Assembly (NCBI RefSeq): GCF_032854445.1
Contig: NC_088298.1
Coordinates: 7,925,504 to 7,989,503, forward strand
Length of the DNA stretch: 64,000 nt
Reading direction: 5' to 3'
Source: Liolophura sinensis
Lineage: Eukaryota; Mollusca; Polyplacophora; Chitonida; Chitonidae
In this document: one piece after another, positions 24,601-36,360 of the stretch
Layout: each line of letters opens with the position of its first letter
How positions within the stretch are numbered: the stretch's first letter is position 1
Notes under the pieces: model-generated
What the model was told of the DNA's origin: nothing
The model's database searches: none
What the model saw: only the letters and a program-made list of their open reading frames with translations
Program-made: the position numbers and the translations under genes

Positions 24601-27600
24601 AATTAAACTATTAATAGTGACTTTCAATTCCTTTATTCAAAATTAGTTTATGCATGTATGTTAGATCCTGAATGACTGAAAATATTTTAATGAAAAGAAA
24701 AAGGTAAACAGTGGGTTTTATACACTAAAACATATGAGAACCGGTCAAAGTCTAAGTTATAAGCCATGGTTATGAATGAAATACGTGTAGAGTCTGATGC
24801 TATTCTGTTTTCTGTGGGAAGATCTGTCAGCAACCTTCAGATGGTCGTGATTTTCCCTCGGGCTCTGCCCGGTTTCCACCCAGCATAATGCTGGCCGCCG
24901 TCATATAAGTGAAATATTCTTGAGCAAGGCATAAAACACCAATCAAATAAATACATAAAATATTCTGTTTTGATTTGGCTTGTCGGATGCGAAGAGTCAA
25001 TATGACAAATACCACCGTGTCTGACTAGGCTTGATGAGACCTCTGTTGTAGAAGTGGTTCAGTGAAGCCCCACATTAAAGAGTTTATACCAGAGATTTTT
25101 GGCAAGGAAAACAAGAGATTAGTTCAGTTCCAGTTGAATTTTTCTATTATTTTAGAATAACACACAATATCACCCTCGTTGATGGTTTGTTTTACAGTGT
25201 AAAATTGCTGATAAACTTCCTAAAATTTGGTTATTTCATTATAATGTTTTCAGAACTTTCAACACTACTGATAGATTATAGTACAGGTGTCAGTCAGATA
25301 TTTACTGAAAAGCAATAAATCGAGCTGTTTCAAGTACTAAATGCAGAAAATTTCATTTGATTAGCGAATATGAATGTTTTACCAAAAAATCTTCAGTATA
25401 CACTGTAGCCTCTTTAATATAAAACATGTGCGGTTAAATATTAATTTTTCTCAGTTTGTGTCTGCTCTTGTGTAACACAGTGACTTTCTCCCTCCAGGAT
25501 AAAGGACACAATGAACGTACCAGAAGATCACACCTTTGGGATTCTGTTCAAACCTGATGAGTATGGAGCAGGTGACCTTCTGCACAACAGAGTTCCGAGT
25601 GACTTCCTGCGAGGGAAAGAGCGCCAGCGAGCCATTGTGGCTGCGGTCAGGCAGCACCTTAAGAAGGCCAACTACCATAACTTTGCGGATCTCATGGCAG
25701 CGTTCAAGCATTACGACAAGGTGACGTAAATCATGTGATGTATAACTGATGTACATGTCAGTTACAGATTCTCAGCATGAATATTAATACCTTACTGTAT
25801 GTATGGTCGTAATGCACATGGGGGCCTCAGTGGCTCAGTTGGTTAGTACGCTAGCACAGCAGAATGATACAGGAGCCTCTCACCAATGCGGTTGCTGTGA
25901 GTTCAAGTCCAGCTCATGCTGGCTTTCTCTCCAGCCATATGTGGGTTTCCATGGGGCTCTGCCCGGTTTCCTTCCACCACAATGCTGGCGGCCATCGTAT
26001 AAGTGAAATGTTCTTGAGTATGGCGTAAAACTCCAGTCAAATAAACAAATAAATAAATTCATAATGCACATACATTAAGCTCTAATATAAATAAATATGA
26101 ATATTAAATTAATGTGTAAACACCAATTTAATACATAAATAAATAAATTAATGTGTACCTTCCTTGTATGATAAGACTTCGACATTACTGTGCTTCTAAA
26201 ATGTTTGTCCTTGGCATGCCTGGTGGGATGTTGCTTAAAATGGGGGTGGGGGAAAGGAGACAAGTATCCCAGCAAGAGGGTGCTCTTGAAGCCTTGATTG
26301 CCTGACATACATTGTTAGCAATTTTCAAGCAGTTTATACATCTTAATGCCTTTGGTTCTGTGACTCTGCGCTTGTGTACTGCTGTGTTTGTGCACTGCTG
26401 ACATGGTTTGTGAGCACACATACACCAACGGTTGTGCAGCAATATTAAAAGGAAAGAATGAAGAGTTTTAATAGCATTGGACTGCTTTGTTACAAGAGGG
26501 AAGAAGTTTCAGGAGTTCCCCTTTGTATAAATGATTGTTACTGGCACTGGTGTCCTGTTGATCCCTAAACATGCTAAAAATTACTGGACATTTTTGCAAC
26601 TCAAAGGACAAAATTTGCCCCCCTCCCTCCCCCCCCCCCCCCAACCTGTTGGCCGATATGTGATTAAATGTGCTGTGTAAACCCACATATAGCAAGTGTT
26701 TTTAATGGTATCTGTTTAGTAACTGACCGTGGCGGTTATCTGCAGTCACCGTAATTTTCACATGTGGTGCAATACATTGCTTCCAGTCATCCTTGAAATA
26801 TCGTCGCGTACATGTAGCTGATGATATTGTTGGATTAGCTTCACTGCCTGGGTTGGTTCTTGATCCATTAGTCGATTGCTTGGTAATCCCGAAGTTAAGT
26901 AGGCTGATCATTTTGAGTGATCAGTATTTTTCATTTTGCTGCCAACAGCTAGTTGCACTCGTGCCCCCGTGAATTTCACATCGCGATATGTGCCTTGCAT
27001 GTTCTTGCTCAGTGAAAAGCAAAGGGAACTGGGGCCAGTTTCATGAAGCGTACTTAGTGTTAACTATCCCTTAGCAAGTGCACTTTATATCTCTTCAACA
27101 TACGTTGCCATGGTAGTTAAGGGCTTACTTAACTAAGTATGCTTCATGAAACCGGCCCCAGGGTAACCTATTTTCGCAGCAAGCAAAATCTCATACAGGA
27201 AGTCTGGTTCATTTTATGGAAACACGAGTTTCCGATGAAGCAATTGACATAATTTGATGTTTTCTTACAAATAAAAGGCACCGCTATTAATCAACTCGAA
27301 CGCAAGTTTGGGAAACTGATCAAAGTGGCAAAATTTATGTGCAAATTTTCATTGCCAAATATTCATCCAGACATTTGTCTGTGCTGCACATGAATTTTGG
27401 TGGTCTTAATTTTGACTGACAAGACCATTTTTTTTTTTGCTGAACATGTCTGACAAGTCAGTGGTAATTTCGAACCCTGTATTTATACAACCATCGCGCA
27501 CTGGTCTTGAAAATATACAAGGGTCGTTATTCATTTTTTATTCAAGGCACATAAACGTTGAAATGCAAGCTGTATCAGAGATAAACGCTTAACTTTTCAG

Positions 27601-30600
27601 ACAGACACAGATCTTACTGATCACTTCCATAATTTGCTTTTTTTTTTTTAAATTGAATACTGTGTTTCACCTATAATTTGATATCTAAAATGAAAGTTCA
27701 GACACACATAAAATCGTGAAATAATACTTTTGATGCCAACACATGTTTTTTTGAACTTTATAAATTTCTTGAGTAGCCCGATAAGGTGGATGAATCAAGC
27801 AGAATGTCCCACTTAAGAAATGCAAAACTTTTTCTTGTATTTTTTGTAAGTTTCCTATTCTAACCTTGACTGTTTGCCTGCAGGAGGGAAAGGGCAAACT
27901 GGATCTTAACGACCTACGTGAAGCGTGTTTCCAGTTCCACCTGCCGGTTGAGCCTGAGTTGTTGGTACAGCTGATGGACTATTGCGACACTAACAAAGAT
28001 GGCTTCATCAACTACACCGAGTTCTCAAACTTCCTCAACTGGAAGGACAAAATGCCATCAGGTTTAAAGGAGACAGGTTTGTGACTGGATTTAGTGTTCC
28101 TGTGACATGCATTATATTTTAACGTCCACGTTCACGATTCTTAGTCAAAATTGGTTAACTTTTCTAATCAGTGACATTGCCCTATGGCATCATATAGTCT
28201 AGGTATTAACTGTGTTGAGAATAAATTGGATTTATAACGTTTTGTTGAAGACTTGAGGTCAAATTTTTCACTATCAAGATGTTAAAAAAGCAAAAGAACA
28301 CGATACTTTTTTTCACTTACAATAAAAGCCATAACTACAAGTAATGGACAGCCTGTTTAAATTACATGTGTCTTCCACTGCATCTGGCGTTTTCTACCTT
28401 TATGTTACCACAATTGTACTGGCTTGCTAAAGATATACACTTCAACTTACACTTCAACTTCTGTTACATGTAACTACCAAAAATGTCTTCGCAGTACGAA
28501 GCCTTGTCAGCTGAAAAGACTGCTTATCCCTACATCATACGTGATTCTTGATTTCCATTGGCTGGTCGATCAGGAGGGTTAAAATGTTGACACACTTGTC
28601 AGAGCAGCAGGCTATGCCCACAATTAAACCTTGCGCAGCTGAATTAGTGCACAGACTGACATCATTTTTACCTGTGATGCTGCATTCGATGACACGTCTT
28701 TGTGACGTGACGCTATTATACCAGTGCTGTCGGCAGTCGACATTGCTAGCATGTTTTTTTTGTCAGCTCAGCTGTACGTCTAAGCCTGGCTTTTTAAATG
28801 ATAAATATTGTAGAGACAAAACCGTTATCGACGTGTTAAGAAGGATATACAGGAATTTAATCCTTGGGTGCTCAGGGTTAAAATTTCACACGCAGGGTTT
28901 ATTTCCCGTATACCGCTTTCAAAACATGGATGAGTTATAATAGTGTCCAGAATAACCCAAATACGTGTAGAACTTAACATGAAGATTATTATGTGAAGAT
29001 GGCATAAAACAAGATTGACCTGACTTTACAGGTACAATGTATCAAAAAATCGTCACTTTTCTGTTGTTGACCGATTTAGCTAAGGGGACAGAGCAAAGAA
29101 AACGCGTCTGGCAGCACAGATGATGAGGACAGCACTCCACGTAGACTGAAAAAGCAGATTGACATGGCCATAGGGGACCATCGCACCAGCTCAAATATGA
29201 TAAATGCTGTCGTAGGAGGTGTCAACACCAAAGGTGAGACTCTACTGTAGATACCCATATTGGTTTTTTTCTTTCTCTCAACACACATTACAACACAATT
29301 GACTATCAAAATTACATCTGGTGTGCTAGCACTAAAGCTCCACAATGAGCCCTAGTGAAAATAGCAGGGGAAAGTTTTTACAGTTTCATGTTTTTATGTA
29401 AAATTTTGTTTGTAAAAATCAATGATCATAGATCAATCAATGATTATAGCTACATGTACATACATGTGGCTCAATTTTAATTATAAATTGTATATGCAGT
29501 TAAAGTGGCTAAACTTTCACCATCTGTTTACAAATTATTAAAAGGCAGAAACAGTCTGGTAATTATACTAGGATACTGTATCATTATACTCTGTATCCTG
29601 TTGTATCAGACTTTTTTTTTCAAACATAATTACACACGCTACGCATAAATTATAAATTGTCAGGCAATGCATGCTTTATAATTCTAAATTTTGATGTACA
29701 TATCATTGATGAATGTCTAAGGTGGCTAAGAATTTGGGAATTCGGATTACTTGTAAAGGAATTATACAGAGTACCTTACCACCTGATTTATGGGGGTTAT
29801 GGCGATCAGTCTATTATATGCAGGGACATGTATATTGTTTGTGAAATGCCAGTCGGGAAAATGTTTAAGCAATTTAATAGACATTATCTGAGGGTTCAGT
29901 GGAAGTGAAGCTGTGACAGTAGAAATATTGGCTTACTTTTTCCAGGCTTCATTTTATTGTTCCTGTGGTATTGGGGTGTAAGTATTAACTACTGTAGGTT
30001 TGTCTAATCATTCGTTGTAGACGTACCTGTTACATGCAAATCCCTTCTGCCTGTACATCTACATGTATTTGTATATTTTTTTTATTTAATTTCTTTATTA
30101 TTCTGTTACTCTCTTTGGTAGCTGCTTTTTTGGCTTTATTTTTTACATGTATTTACATTACATTTACATGCATTTCTTCAGCATAAAGTACATGCATATA
30201 GGTAACTTGTAGTATAAAGTACATGTAGTATAAAATCCTCTGTGTCAGTTCGTCAGTACACTATTCCAGACGTTTTCTGAAAACGTTCGTCATATCGAAT
30301 TGAAACTAAGCACACAAAATTATGTGGGTTTTTTTTTTTTTTCACTCCTTTCTAAAGTGTTCATTGTATTGAACTGAGACTAGATACATGCATGTACATG
30401 TATAGTATCACCATGACAAATTACAGATCAAATGTGAGTGTCACGTTGTTTTCTCCATTTCCCACAAAGTCATGGCGATTTTTGTTCGGTTATGGATTTT
30501 GAAATACATGTACTAACCTATTACTCTCATGGCTCAAACTGATAGGAGACGTATTCCAAAAACTGCTTGTTTGGTTAACATGTTGTAGCACGTGTAAATG

Positions 30601-33600
30601 CTCCCAGGCTTTTACGTTTTTTGATCTGTGTGAACATGTACAGTGTTTATTACATGGACGTATATGTATTTGGACTTGTCCCTGACTTTCATACCAGAAG
30701 TTCAAAAGTGGATGCTGGCATATTTTAATTGTCTGGTCTTCGTGGCTAGCAGGTGCTTCCATCTGTCAGTGTAGTTTGTAGATTGTTTGTGGGTATACAT
30801 GTAGTTCTGTAGTATGTTAGTCGTTTATGTTGGTATATGTACTTCAAAGTACATTGTGTGTAGATTACAGCTTAGTGTAGATTATATTGTAGTTTTTAGT
30901 GTATAGAGGCCTGGTGTGGTAATTATCAAGGCCTTCATTGAGATCGTATCTAGCCTAGTACCTTTAGATAAGGTTTTTTTTTTTTTTTTTTCAAGTTTTG
31001 GTGGTATGCTGAGCCTCTTTCTGAGGCTTGTGACAGGTTAGTGATCCAGAGCTGTCTTGTTGGCAATATGTTTGTGTTATTTTCCATATTAATCACTTGG
31101 ATTTAAAGTGTAACTTGTTGCAATGTACATGCAGGTATGGTGAAGATGATTGCCTAAAAATGTCTCCCATTGGGTTCATTGTTAGAGGCAAATAAATGTC
31201 ATAAAATATTACTTTTGGTCCTAAAACTTACACTTTCCCAGTGCAAACAAAGTCCAGAATGCTGTTCTAATATCAATAGAACTTTCAGTAACTCTTCAAT
31301 AATATCAATAGTATGAGGTATGTGGCAAGCATGTCCAATATAGATACCTTTCTTCACCACTGAGATTTCCTCGATGCATGATCATGTTAAAAAACGGCAT
31401 TACTACTAGTATTTTTTAAATGTTGTGCTTTATTTGTATTTTTTTTCGAAAATTCAGTTTTCGATGTACTTTTACCATGGCATTCAACCCCATATTCTTT
31501 TATTTAGTTTTGCCCTCCCTGAGCTGTGAACAGTTTTATTGTATGATTAATGTGTACATGTATGTTACATGGTTTACTTCAGACATGTTGTACATGTATA
31601 TGATTGTACATTCCTGCCTCTACGTATGCTTTATACATGTTTACATGTATTCATTTTCTGTTTTCCTTGTTTAAAAATGCACTGTCTGTTTCATATAAAA
31701 ATGTTCACATTACATTATTGTTCAAAAAATTACTTAGGATACAAAACTGTGGTTCAGGACCCAGTTTCATGAAGCACACTTACATGCAGATAAGTAAGCC
31801 CGTAACTATCATTATCATATAACAGCATGTGTACAGATACATGTATGAAGTGCACTTACCTAAGGACTACTTAATAACATTAAGTATGCTTCAGGACCAA
31901 GGACCCATCCTACAGAGCAGTCGCAAACTGCACCTGGCGCAATTTCCGTCATACAGTGAAGAGATATGTCACCATGGTAAATGCGCACCAGGGAGCATTG
32001 CGCCAGCTTTGTGGAATGGTTCGCAGGGATTACAAAGCGATCTTAGTCTTAAGTCAAACTTGCAGATCACTTTAAAATTGTTATTTCTTATGTAACAAAG
32101 TCAAAATATTCCTGAACAACGTTATTTCCAGGTACACTAAGTTATTGTAAACAAATTGGAGCTAAAATAACAGAAGGATGAAATGGAAGTTTAATAAGTG
32201 AAATTTTGACTTCAATCTAAGATTGCAGGACACAAAGGTTGATATTTTGACTCTACACATACAGTTGTATAAACCATCTACAGTATGTGATATTGTCCTA
32301 GTTTGCCATGTGCATTTGTTTAGATCATAGCACATGTGTATGTTTACATCACATGATCAGCTCCCCTATATTAATATTCATGACGTTGCAGCATTGCGAT
32401 TGGCTAATAATATGTAAGTTACATACTGCGGGACTGCTCAAGGTGATGAACCGAGTGGAATAGAATGACTGTCTGAAAGGAGACGCTGTTTCGAGTCCTT
32501 TATTTACTTATACTTTCTTACGTCAAAAGACGGTAACATAAAAGTATTACACAGCGTACAAAAAATGTCTCTCCACTGGTCGAAAAGACAGATCAGGTTT
32601 ATTACTTTGCTTAATTACTATCCACAAAAAATGGGTAATAAAAGCAGTACACATATGTAAAGTTGTACGGAACAATGCATCCTCAGCCCTCCCACAGGCT
32701 CCCACAAGTTTTCAGTCCCACAGGGTGACAATCAGTAAACTGGCCAGATTCTCTCTTCATGGCCTTACAGATATATGTCATATATTATCATTTCTTGTCT
32801 TGCATGCATAAGTGTATATATATATATATATATAGTACCATATTATACTGTGTCAGCATTTAATGACATGTATTTAGACGCTTTAAATATATACTTTGCT
32901 TGCATGGAAATCTAAGCCTGTTTACATAATATATTTCCAGATATATAAATTGCTTCAGAGAGTTTAATACATGTTACAGCAAACAACACCCTGCGAGATA
33001 AAGGGAATTTTGTAAACATTTCACAGAAAATTAAATGTCTCCTTCATGTACCATATTATTTTGTAATAAAAACTTCTCAACAGCTTTCTTAAAGTCAACA
33101 GAATTATGATAAAGTTACCAAAAGATAGTATCAGAAAACTTGCATTGAAAAAAATATTCATGTTAACTTTTATATCACCATATGCTACATGGTGAAAAAC
33201 TGTTTTCTGGTGATTTTTCCTCTCAATTATACTGTCGTGTCACCTTGGTAATTTACCTCAACCATGTTGCATGTTTATTTACAAGGTGTTATTCACATAT
33301 TCTGAAGGCGTTATTGTGTACACACTTTTATAATTACACTTTTTGTGAAACCCTGAAATTGGTCAATCCAACCAATGTTTTGTGTCCCAAAAAAATGTGT
33401 ACAAGTTGCGCTGAAAGTTGTTTTTTGTGCACAAAAAGGTTGAGAAATTGGGTAGATATTATCACGAACTGTAGAAGTTACAAAGCGGACAGGATAATGT
33501 AAACCAATACACCTATTTAACTCAAAGTGAAACTAGCTAATTAGAGTCCTGTAATGTTTTTCACTGTGTCTGAGTTTCTAGCTTTTATCTGACCCATACA

Positions 33601-35579
33601 GGTTATAGGACTTATGGTTGCCCGACTATTAGAGCTGACCTAGCTGCCCCCAGAATTCGCAGAATTGACGACCGCACAAACTATGGTGACCAGTCCGATG
33701 CTTACGGTTTGGTGAATCCTTCCATTTACAGCCTGAGGGGTGTGCACGAGAAGGACTTCCTCATTCCCCGAGAGAAAGAAGAGGTGAGAATTTAACAGCC
33801 CAAAGCGACTTATAGTTTAATTTCAGTGGGAGACTCAAGGATGAGCTACACGAAAGGATCTAGATCGCGATAGAACGCAAAGTTTTCTGCTGTGACATTG
33901 CAGTCCTGGTCTACAACCTACATGATCTACGAGCACATTAGGTTTAGCTAGGGCGCGGCTCACTGTCTTTGAAACACCCTATTCTGACAAACTTTACATG
34001 GGAGAGGCAGGGAAAATAGGAGAAAATTACAAATGATAGGGCCTTATTTCAAATTCTGGCTAAATATGTGATGAGTACACATGCACCGATAATTGTGGTT
34101 CCTTAAAGGAAAGAACAAAGCAGTTCATAGCTTTGAACCCACCCTGTTAGCCGCAGCATGCAGACACTTTGGACCGCTTTGTTCCAGGCGAGTTTTACGG
34201 GTTGTCTATTCGTTTTATTTTATACCTGAATTTGCGTTTACTCTATACATGGAGAATATGTAGAGTGAGCAGTGATGGATGATATTTGGAAAAGGCTTTT
34301 CTCAAACATAGGCTCAAAAAGGCCATATTGGTTATTTTATTGATAATTGGTCCTCATGGTAAAACTTGCTAATTTTTTAATTTTCGAGGTCCTTGAAAGT
34401 ACTTGATTTTGTTTGTGTCGCGTCAAGAAAGGTATTCGGTGGTAAGAGTCACTGCATCAACTGGCAACGGGCATGCACCTAAAGCGGCCGCCAGTGGTAT
34501 GTACGAGATCATAGTTTTGCGCCACAACAGACATTACGCTGTAGTCATTGAGTGTGATTTGGTGCGTGAAAAAAAGCATTAGAGATACCAGGCAACTGTC
34601 GTTTTAGCGATGAATGGCTGCAGTTCGCAGATTTCAAGGACTAGCTTGTGCGCGACACCAACAGTGTCAATCGGGCACACTGCCGATTGTATCTCCGAAG
34701 TATAGATGTCTCCAGTATGGGCAAGTCCGCCCTAGATTACTCATGACCGACAGTGGCGCTGTTTACAAACACGTGCTTTGTGCGGAAATATTTTAAGCTG
34801 CGCTTTTTATTCTGACGGACAGTGGAAAATTGATAAGAATCAGTGATTGCTTATCTGATGATCAGTGATGCCTGCACCGACTAAAGGTTATGGCAACCAA
34901 CCGGTCGAATGCCACGGCATGGCTGTACCACGCTTACAAAATGATCTAAAAAAGTATTCAAGCTGCGCCCGTTGTCGCAGTTTGTACGCGAAAGTGGAGA
35001 TGGTGACTGTCATTTGAGGTACTTGAATTTGTATTTTAAGCACTTGAATTTTTTTGGCCGTCAGGCGTGCGAACTCTGGAAAAAGTCGCACAGTTTTGAA
35101 ATGTTCGTGATGACCTGATTTATGTAATTTCAATATATTAGCATAATATTTACCCATCTTCTTGTAATGATTAGCTGCATAAAGTTGCTCGGTCAGTTTG
35201 TTATGTTTTTGACACCTATCTGTAAACATGGGTCCTGAAGGGGCCATGTTTTCAGCTAGTACACTGTATGAATTGTTGTGATAAGTTTCTGTATAAACTT
35301 GAAAGAATGTGTCATATTGTCTGCTTATATGGGTTTTTTTTTATGCATGTAGTGGCTTTGTTACACAGTTATGTCCTGAACACTTGTCTCTTTTTTATTT
35401 GTTTGCAGCTTTTAGCAATTTTTACCAACATCGGTGTGAAAATGACCTTGAATATATTTGACGACCTTTATGCAAAAGCTGCCTCACAACATCCCCGAGG
35501 TGAAGTCAGCGTGGAGTCCTTTCGAAGCATACTCGATGACATTATTGCTGAAGAAGTACAGAAAGTCACCCAAAACTAA
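18616..35579 (+). CDS. EFHB: EFHB / CFAP21, EF-hand ciliary protein (nine exons recognised)
   Basis: EFHB is a calcium-binding microtubule inner protein of ciliary doublets; in mammals it is also linked to store-operated calcium entry. Exons: 18616-18702, 19746-19814, 21213-21542, 22567-22890, 25498-25720, 27884-28076, 29080-29233 (start uncertain), 33602-33783, 35409-35579, about 578 codons. Family landmarks in order: VRKFRRFYFP, RVFYGKANDPH, THNDYDVGE, FNDGR, TLKWL, DHTFGI and DEYGAGDLLHNRVP, then two EF-hands (a weak loop at YDKEGKGKLDL and a canonical loop DTNKDGFINYTE near 380-391), NAVVGG, and APRIRRIDDRTNYGD. Two one-base deletions break the frame, in exon 3 near 21426-21432 and in exon 4 near 22734; the next frame continues the family sequence exactly. 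Exon 6 ends in phase 1 while the best acceptor of exon 7 needs phase 0, so a small exon may be missing. The long N-terminal extension of mammalian EFHB is absent or unrecognised. Confidence 0.93.
18925..19080 (+). repeat. 5'-truncated SINE in EFHB intron 1
   Basis: Middle module (CGACCTACAGATAATCATAGG) and core, running into a tandem amplification of its own 3' end. Confidence 0.8.
19014..19333 (+). repeat. Tandem array of the SINE 3' end, 63-bp unit x5
   Basis: Five near-identical copies starting at 19014, 19077, 19140, 19203 and 19266. Each holds CATATAAGTGAAATATTCTT, GAGTACGGCAAAAAACACC, AATCAGCT and AAATAAAT. The open frame on the minus strand (PYSRIFHLYDLFIYLADW repeated) simply translates the array. 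Confidence 0.95.
19815..21212 (+). other. EFHB intron 2
   Basis: No exon or repeat of note. A poly-G run (about 19970-19981), a poly-T run and a (TA)n tract near 21167-21180 are present. Confidence 0.6.
22309..22466 (+). repeat. 5'-truncated SINE in EFHB intron 3
   Basis: Middle module beginning GTACGTGGGAAGGTCTTCC and the AAATGAAATATTCTTGAGCA core. The tRNA head is missing. Confidence 0.85.
22903..23640. mobile_element. Nested foldback structure in EFHB intron 4
   Basis: Two inverted-repeat pairs overlap. The first pair is 36-base arms 23153-23188 and 23401-23436 (34 of 36 pair; TATAGCACAGATTCTAGTGC at the outer edge). The second, longer and more diverged, pairs roughly 23235-23375 with 23515-23640 (shared GGCGAACATGCA.TACCCC). 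The stretch before them begins with CAGGGTGTCCCAGAATACGT, a phrase often seen at transposon ends. No open frame of a transposase is present, so a non-autonomous element is the best reading. Confidence 0.55.
24090..24369 (+). repeat. SINE, complete, EFHB intron 4
   Basis: Full-length: GGGCCTGCATGGCTCAGTTG head, TGAGTTCAAGCCC B-box region, middle module, core and a long AAATAAAT tail. Confidence 0.9.
24818..24958 (+). repeat. 5'-truncated SINE, EFHB intron 4
   Basis: Middle module (GGAAGATCTGTCAGCAACC) and core ending in AATCAAATAAATAC. Confidence 0.85.
25820..26060 (+). repeat. SINE, near-complete, EFHB intron 5
   Basis: Head GGGGGCCTCAGTGGCTCAGT, B-box region GTGAGTTCAAGTCC and core. About 30 bases of the middle module (around the GGAAGGTC segment) are deleted compared with the other copies. 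Confidence 0.9.
26061..27883 (+). other. EFHB intron 5, remainder
   Basis: Holds a poly-C tract (about 26620-26642) and the MITE-like element at 27029-27162. No exon recognised. Confidence 0.6.
27029..27162. mobile_element. Short MITE-like element with 30-base inverted ends
   Basis: Begins CTGGGGCCAGTTTCATGAAG and ends with its near-perfect inverse, CTTCATGAAACCGGCCCCAG. The arms continue inward through TACTTAGT / ACTAAGTA. About 134 bp, no coding content. Confidence 0.8.
28527..28870 (+). repeat. Unnamed 350-bp interspersed repeat, copy 1
   Basis: Matches the reverse complement of 46355-46709 over its full length. Shared blocks include GGGTTAAAATGTTGACACA, TGTGATGCTGCATTC, TATACCAGTGCTGTC and GATAAATATTGTAG. 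The 130-codon open frame here is part of the repeat and is not conserved in copy 2. Confidence 0.8.
29234..33601 (+). other. EFHB intron 7
   Basis: 4.4 kb with poly-T runs, ACATGTA-rich stretches, a degenerate relative of the 27029 MITE (about 31755-31905) and a (TA)n tract near 32815-32834. Nothing that I can call an exon. Confidence 0.6.
31755..31905. mobile_element. Degenerate relative of the 27029-27162 MITE
   Basis: Ends CCCAGTTTCATGAAGCACAC and TAAGTATGCTTCAGGACCAA, with a TAAGTAAGCCCGTAACTATC interior matching the inverse of the 27 kb copy. Confidence 0.6.
33784..35408 (+). other. EFHB intron 8
   Basis: No repeat family or exon recognised. The open frame on the minus strand at 34888-35247 has no features of a known protein. 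Confidence 0.5.
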
Positions 35580-35728
35580 GTTCATACAGTCAACTGAATA
35601 TATTTTTGTTGCACTGCTGCTTTTTTGTTTCAGTTTTTTTATTTCTTGCTCTTTCCTATGTAAAAAGTAAAACCATGAGAGATCAAGGAATAGTATTAAT
35701 TGCATGTATTCTTTTATACGTGAACAGT

Positions 35729-35734
35729 AATAAA
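35729..35734 (+). terminator. Candidate EFHB poly(A) signal
   Basis: AATAAA 150 bases after the stop codon, the first such hexamer downstream. Confidence 0.45.
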
Positions 35735-36134
35735 AGGCAGACCCATTTTTTAGCCTTACCATACATGTACTGAAAGCACCATCAGTATGATTTACTGGTA
35801 CATTTTGGTATGTACCAGTATTTTGGTACATTTTCTTTTTTATTTCGTTATGGCTGTTTTTGAGCATATTTAATGCATTGGTGATATTTTTTTTATTCCA
35901 TCTATACATTATTTACCTATTATATACATGAAAGGTTTTGCAATATTTAAGTAGTAGGATAAAAAAAGTTTTATAATTGTATCAATTTTTAAGTATTTAT
36001 TTGATGTCAGTATTATGTTTTACTGTGTGTAGAATGAAGAAGTTTTCTTAATGTCAGGATAAAGGATTTAATTTCATATGTCATGTAGCTTTATCTTACC
36101 TTGGATTTTGATGTGTTTTTTAATTGTATCAGAA

Positions 36135-36360
36135 AATGCCCTGACAGTATTATACCGGCGAGTATTGAGAAGTACTAAGAATACTATACCAGTCAGTATA
36201 GACGAGTACTTAAAGTATTATACCAGAGGGTTTTAAGGAGTTTTAAGAGTACTGTACAGAGGAGTATTGACAAGTACTTAGAGTATCATACCAGACAGTA
36301 TTTACCAGAATAAAGAGTATTATACCGGAGAGTACTGACGAGAATTAAGAGTACCGGCAT
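36135..36360. repeat. Degenerate minisatellite, about 37-40-bp unit
   Basis: About six copies of a phrase like AGTATTATACCGGAGAGTAT followed by TGA(C/G)(A/G)AGTACTTAAG. Confidence 0.7.

Noticed and set aside
28548-28940. 130-codon open frame in EFHB intron 6
   Set aside because: It lies in the unnamed interspersed repeat, and copy 2 of the repeat does not keep the frame.
34888-35247. 119-codon open frame antisense in EFHB intron 8
   Set aside because: No domain, no exon borders that help, and atypical composition; probably chance.
35484-35909. 141-codon open frame antisense to the last EFHB exon
   Set aside because: It overlaps a confirmed exon and an A/T-rich 3' flank; a shadow frame.
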